DNA of 64,000 nucleotides. It comes from Hermatobates lingyangjiaoensis. Taxonomy: Eukaryota; Arthropoda; Insecta; Hemiptera; Hermatobatidae. Below are positions 58,245 through 64,000 of this stretch, in pieces (the stretch's first letter is position 1; the number at the start of each line of letters is the position of its first letter). A model generated the notes under the pieces. The model was not told the DNA's origin. It saw nothing but the letters and a program-made list of their open reading frames with translations, and did no database searches. The translations under genes and the position numbers were made by a program. The stretch is from the NCBI GenBank assembly GCA_026182355.1, contig JAPFBL010000104.1:2783501-2847500 (forward strand), given 5' to 3'.

Positions 58245-58405
58245 ACTTTTTTGATAAAAATACGATCCGAAATGGACAAATACAGTTCAATGTGCATAAA
58301 GAAACGTAGAGAAATTAAAAACACACACTTACAGTCTCTAATTTTCGGTTGAACCGTCTTCAGGAGAGATAAGAAAGGGAAACCAAGCACACTGATACAG
58401 AGACG
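58245..58405 (-). repeat. PLE terminal-repeat fragment inserted in Helitron
   Basis: The minus strand reads CTCTGTATCAGTGTGCTTGG, TTTCCCTTTCTTATC, then CTCCTGAAGACGGTTCAACC, then GAAAATTAGAGACTG: same block as 2060-2120, with the hammerhead core at 58373-58343. Confidence 0.65.
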
Positions 58406-58688
58406 TGGTAAAGGGCAGGATGTCTTTATCCCAAGAATTCCAGTCATTCCAACAGATGTTCCGTTCAATTTCAAGCGTCTACAATTTCCTGTCAAACTAA
58501 GTTTCGCAATGTCCATTAACAAATCGCAAGGACAAACTCTTTCAGTTACTGGCTTGCATCTGCTTGAACCATGTTTCTCTCATGGACAGTTATATGTAGG
58601 ATGTTCAAGAGTTGGCAGTTCCAAAAATTTATACATCCTTGCACCAGAAGATAAGACAAAAAATGTTGTTTATCATGAAGTACTCTGA
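58406..58688 (+). pseudogene. Helitron Pif1-type helicase, C-terminal fragment
   Basis: The frame reads GKGQDVFIPRIPVIPTDVPF, then RLQFPVKLSFAMSINKSQGQ, TLSVTGLHLLEPCFSHGQLY, VGCSRVGSSKNLYILAPEDK, ending TGA at 58686. INKSQGQT and GQLYVGCSRV are helicase motifs V and VI of Pif1-like Helitron helicases. The rest of the helicase and the Rep domain are missing; the fragment starts abruptly at the PLE junction near 58405. The frame itself is intact. Confidence 0.92.
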
Positions 58689-59272
58689 TATGTTTATTAT
58701 GATTTGATAGAATAAATATTAACTTAAATTCTTCCTTCTTAAAGCTCAAACCTAAACCTGACAAAAATTAAATGTTTTTTGTATCAGAATTTTAGTTGGG
58801 ATTACACCTCAATAATGGAATGTGTCTCTGTTTATAAGAAAATTAATTTGTTAACATGTTATGAAGTTTTGTTTTGTTAGAAAATATGTTGTACTATTAT
58901 AGAATTTCTGATAGAAATATATACTTAGAAGTTTAGATTCTTTGCTTCATTCAATACTTAGCCATAATTTCATTATTTTCTTATTTTGTCCCAGGCAACG
59001 CCGGGTAGTTCTGCTAGTATTTAATATTTCATTGAAAAGAGGAACAGGGTAAGAATGAATTGTATGTCCTGCTGAAATCCCACATACGTACATGTCTTTA
59101 TTCATAAGATATAAATCAATTTAACAAGCCTGCCTTAATGTTAGCTGACTTGTAGACACTTAGCCATTCATAAGCATTCAGCGAATGCCTTCTGCAGTGT
59201 TTAATGTTGAGGAGAACCATACTCAATATTCATGGTTTTCTGCAGTTTCTTTTTATAAATCTTCATTCTAAG

Positions 59273-63269
<3,997 letters not shown>

Positions 63270-63910
63270 ACAAAACATTGACATCAGAATATCCTAGAAG
63301 TAAGCAGTTTTTATTCTAACTATAGCAAAAACTCTCTGTTTTCCCCTAAATTCAACCAGATATAATGATCTAACAAAAAGCCGCACATCATTTTTATTAG
63401 ATCCTTTTTTTCACTGATTCATCTAATTTTTTAATCTGAGAGAGTAAATTTTAATGAAGTTACCATGAAATCTTGTGTACACTACTCATCAAATTTATTT
63501 GGGAAATTGATTTCTGAAGTCACTTTTTTAAAAATAAAAACCTTATATATTCAAGAAAAAAGACACCAAAATGTTTATTATAAATAGAAAACATTTTGAA
63601 TAAGGATTATCAATATACTAATATATAGAAAATATAAAAATCAATGTAGTCATCTTCATAATAAGTATCACAATTATAATTAGAGGTAAAACAATATCAA
63701 TAACGTTACAATTTATTAAAAATTAATTGCATAGAAGGTTATCAATCTTTACCGTAAATATATTGAAAAAGATAAGGGATAAATTTTGAAACACTAATTT
63801 TAAAGAAATATGTTTATATTTAATGAATTGATTATGTAAAAATAAATAAATCTTGCAGCACTTAGAGTTAACTTAAAGAATCAAGGTTAGGATTTATTCT
63901 AAATCTTAAA
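63270..63910. other. AT-rich, no gene recognised
   Basis: 3' flank of the plus-strand exon at 63065-63269. Candidate AATAAA at about 63532. Confidence 0.5.
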
Positions 63911-63911
63911 G

Positions 63912-64000
63912 ATAGGGAGCAAGATTAGCTCAGTATCAACGTGTTTGCCTCTGGAATAGTAGATACCCACTCTGGCCCTCGATTTATTCACATGGAAGGT
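63912..64000 (+). repeat. tRNA-derived SINE, cut by window end
   Basis: GGGAGCAAGATTAGCTCAGT at 63917, then TGGCCCTCGATTTATTCACA, aligning with 60228-60320. The B box is degraded. The rest of the element lies outside the window. Confidence 0.85.

Larger units (their letters stand above)
57733..59018 (+). mobile_element. Helitron, internally rearranged
   Basis: The 5' side has TCTTAATATATATTTTCG, then GGACCAATTAAGCTGAAACT and TGGCATGGGAGG, a leader motif common in Helitrons. The 3' end is a GC hairpin (CCCAGGCAACGCCGGG at 58990-59005) followed by TAGTTCTGCTAGT, ending CTAGT (CTRRT rule) at 59018. Inside are a 172-bp tandem duplication, a PLE end fragment and the last part of the helicase. The Rep nuclease is absent, so it is non-autonomous. 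The A/T target flanks are not perfect at the 3' side. Confidence 0.8.

Overview
This is AT-rich animal nuclear DNA, with no bacterial or organellar organisation. Genes are split by GT-AG introns of up to 9.4 kb, and most of the window is repeats. Penelope-like retroelements (PLEs), a Jockey-type LINE, a Helitron, tRNA-derived SINEs, (TA)n, (AC)n and (CT)n tracts and a tandem satellite are all present. An arthropod (insect or other) fits best: one SINE copy ends in CCTAA units, the complement of the usual arthropod telomere repeat, and the two recognisable proteins look invertebrate. The species cannot be named from the sequence alone.

Layout. From 1 to 21 kb there is no recognisable protein gene. 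This part holds dispersed repeats (1-4.3 kb), a SINE (9.4-9.7 kb), three GC/CpG-rich non-coding blocks (8.0, 11.5 and 14.2 kb) that look like regulatory DNA, and a satellite of about 78 bp units (14.9-17.6 kb) with a second-order period of about 920 bp. From 21.4 to 40.1 kb on the minus strand lies a complete NEK6/7-like protein kinase of 286 codons in four exons. Its introns carry a truncated Jockey-like LINE (23.7-24.8 kb) and a dense nest of PLE pieces (31.5-36.8 kb), including a near-perfect 1-kb palindrome.

From 44.0 to 46.2 kb on the minus strand is a complete flavin amine oxidase of the spermine/N1-acetylpolyamine oxidase family: two coding exons, 510 codons, and a possible further 5' exon at 47.4-47.6 kb. 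From 48 to 57 kb PLE debris and (TA)n-flanked foldback elements alternate with three small, phase-compatible exons (57.1, 55.0 and 52.1 kb, minus strand) of an unidentified gene, one of them only 37 nt long. A Helitron end with a Pif1-type helicase C-terminus lies at 57.7-59.0 kb. Two plus-strand exons (59.3 and 63.1 kb) that join in phase look like the 3' end of another unidentified gene. SINE copies lie at 60.2 and 60.6 kb and at the right edge.

A recurring theme is the hammerhead-ribozyme core (CTGANGA, stem, GAAA) that PLE terminal repeats carry. I can read it or decayed forms of it at more than a dozen places, often as head-to-head pairs flanked by (TA)n. The kinase and the oxidase have no evident functional link. 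Exon boundaries were read by eye from splice signals, phase and protein similarity; no transcript or database search was available.
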